From Cymbidium sinense (lineage: Eukaryota; Streptophyta; Magnoliopsida; Asparagales; Orchidaceae): a stretch of DNA of 64,000 bases. The translations under genes were made by a program, and so were the position numbers. Positions 63,030 to 64,000 of this stretch are shown here, piece after piece (the first letter of the stretch is position 1; each line of letters opens with the position of its first letter). The DNA is taken from the NCBI GenBank assembly GCA_021442155.1, contig CM038222.1, forward strand, positions 114,455,121 through 114,519,120. The letters run 5' to 3'. A model generated the notes under the pieces. That model did not search any database. It saw only the letters and a list, made by a program, of their open reading frames with translations, and was not told the DNA's origin.

Positions 63030-64000
63030 CAGATCAGATTGAAATAGTTATAATCATTATATAAGAAAGTCAGAATCGCTATCATTCATATGATGATCAA
63101 ATTTTCTTTCTAATTCATGTTGCCACTAGTACTTTCATTAACCCATTTTTTTAAGTCAAGGACTTCTCTAATTTTTCTGTGTTTCTCTTTTAAAGATTTA
63201 GAGGATCAATATCTGGATTGAGGAGCTCGTAAGCTTTCTCTTACCTCCATTTCTTATCATAATCCTTTAATTGTCCTTTTAATGAGGGAAGCTCTTGATA
63301 TAAGAATTTCCTCATTCGACTCCCACACCGCACCAGGAAAAAGACATAAAGCACAAATAAGAGAGGGGTGACCAAAACCAACTATAGTACTACTTTTAAT
63401 AATAAAAAAATTGAATTATAAATTATCTTCTTTACATTTATAAAAAAACCCTTGGGAATTGCATAATTCAAAACATCCCTATCCCTAGTTACTTCACTAA
63501 TATTATTAGTGGGCATCAACTTGGTAGAAATAAGGAAATGTCAAGCTTTAGTTATATTTGAATCTACAAAACATTAGCAATTCTAACAACAAAGAATCTA
63601 AGGGTTTCATTAAAATCTTGATAACTACTATAGTTAAAAGATATTCATCATATGCATGATTTTGTAATTTATAATATGCATTAATGGTAATACAATTGAA
63701 ACTTACCCAATTTTCATCATAAAAACCTTATTATCCGATGTTCCATCACATTGGTGAAGAACTTTCGTACTACAAGAATGACACATGCTTTATTATCATA
63801 GGCAAAATGCTCTCAATCTTGCTCATTGATAATTCTTTCTACGATCCCACCTCGATTGTGGAATCCTCTCTCTAGAATGAGGTATTTATGGATGAGAGCA
63901 TGCTGGTATCTCTCCTCTGCCTCGACATTGATAAAGTAATCAAAGTCACTCATGGCCTTTCTCTTCTTGTTCTTATTTATGTACTTGATCACATTTTAGC
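63030..64000 (-). pseudogene. Decayed 'putative plant transposon protein' (PF20167-like) ORF, copy 2
   Basis: Read downward from the window edge: AEERYQHALIHKYLILERGF, VERIINEQD then stop, FAYDNKACVILVVRKFFTNV, then decayed sequence, PTNNISEVTRDRDVLNYAIP, VGFGHPSLICALCLFPGAVW, SNEEILISRASLIKRTIKGL, LRAPQSRY. These parallel copy 1 (14,850-16,002) in order and spacing. Frame changes and about ten stops make it more decayed than copy 1. The start aligned to 14,853 would lie at or just beyond position 64,000, so the 5' end may be cut by the window. Opposite orientation to copy 1, 47 kb away. Confidence 0.7.

Overview
The window looks like nuclear, intergenic, repeat-rich DNA of a flowering plant. 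It is visibly AT-rich, has long TA and CT microsatellites, and contains decayed plant retroelement coding sequence: Ty3/Gypsy Tat-type gag, protease and RT, a plant RTE-type LINE, an L1-type RNase H, and two copies of a 'putative plant transposon protein'. I see no intact host gene, no tRNA or rRNA gene and no bacterial-type features. The species cannot be named from this sequence.

Layout. 1-13,047: a long unit (A, + strand, 5' end outside the window) split by an inverted relative (B, 5,307-12,089). The pair makes a >5 kb imperfect inverted repeat. 14,280-17,750: a decayed plant-transposon ORF with its own TATA box and poly(A) signal, between stretches rich in GGTGCT-like words. 17,880-20,067 (minus): a decayed multi-exon transposon-protein gene (locus I). 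20,300-20,960: possible LTR. 21,110-23,990: three diverged ~1 kb repeats with CT tracts. 24,900-26,968: T/G-rich sequence ending in a LINE-like tail. 29,164-40,470 (+): a relative of locus I (locus II), cut by an 8,002 bp unit (C, 30,702-38,703) flanked by the 5 bp duplication GTAAG. 40,520-43,065 (minus): Tat-type gag-pol fragment with an internal RT duplication. 43,946 to about 50,905: fourth, most diverged long unit (D). 54,448-54,780: RTE LINE 3' end. 58,585-58,975 (minus): RNase H pseudodomain. 59,380-62,750: possible LTR and a tandem duplication carrying a ~143 bp TA tract. 63,030-64,000 (minus): second plant-transposon ORF.

The dominant theme is the long unit seen four times (A, B, C, D). 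Where ends can be defined it begins TGTTGACC and ends in CA, has a TATA box about 1.5 kb before its 3' end, and has no paired terminal repeat or coding interior. The simplest reading is giant solo LTRs (7-8 kb) of a retrotransposon whose interior is not in the window; a single-unit non-autonomous element is the alternative. The units share a 5' block packed with TTGACC/GGTCAA (the plant W-box core), a GC-richer island with a conserved palindromic stem at its edge, and a ~105 bp core present in 1 to 3 copies. Locus I acts as an internal empty-site control for the insertion of unit C.

Nothing here appears to encode a working protein. The interest lies in the architecture and possible regulatory content of the long units, the nested and inverted insertions, and two multi-copy decayed gene families that share structure, including a stop codon at the same position.
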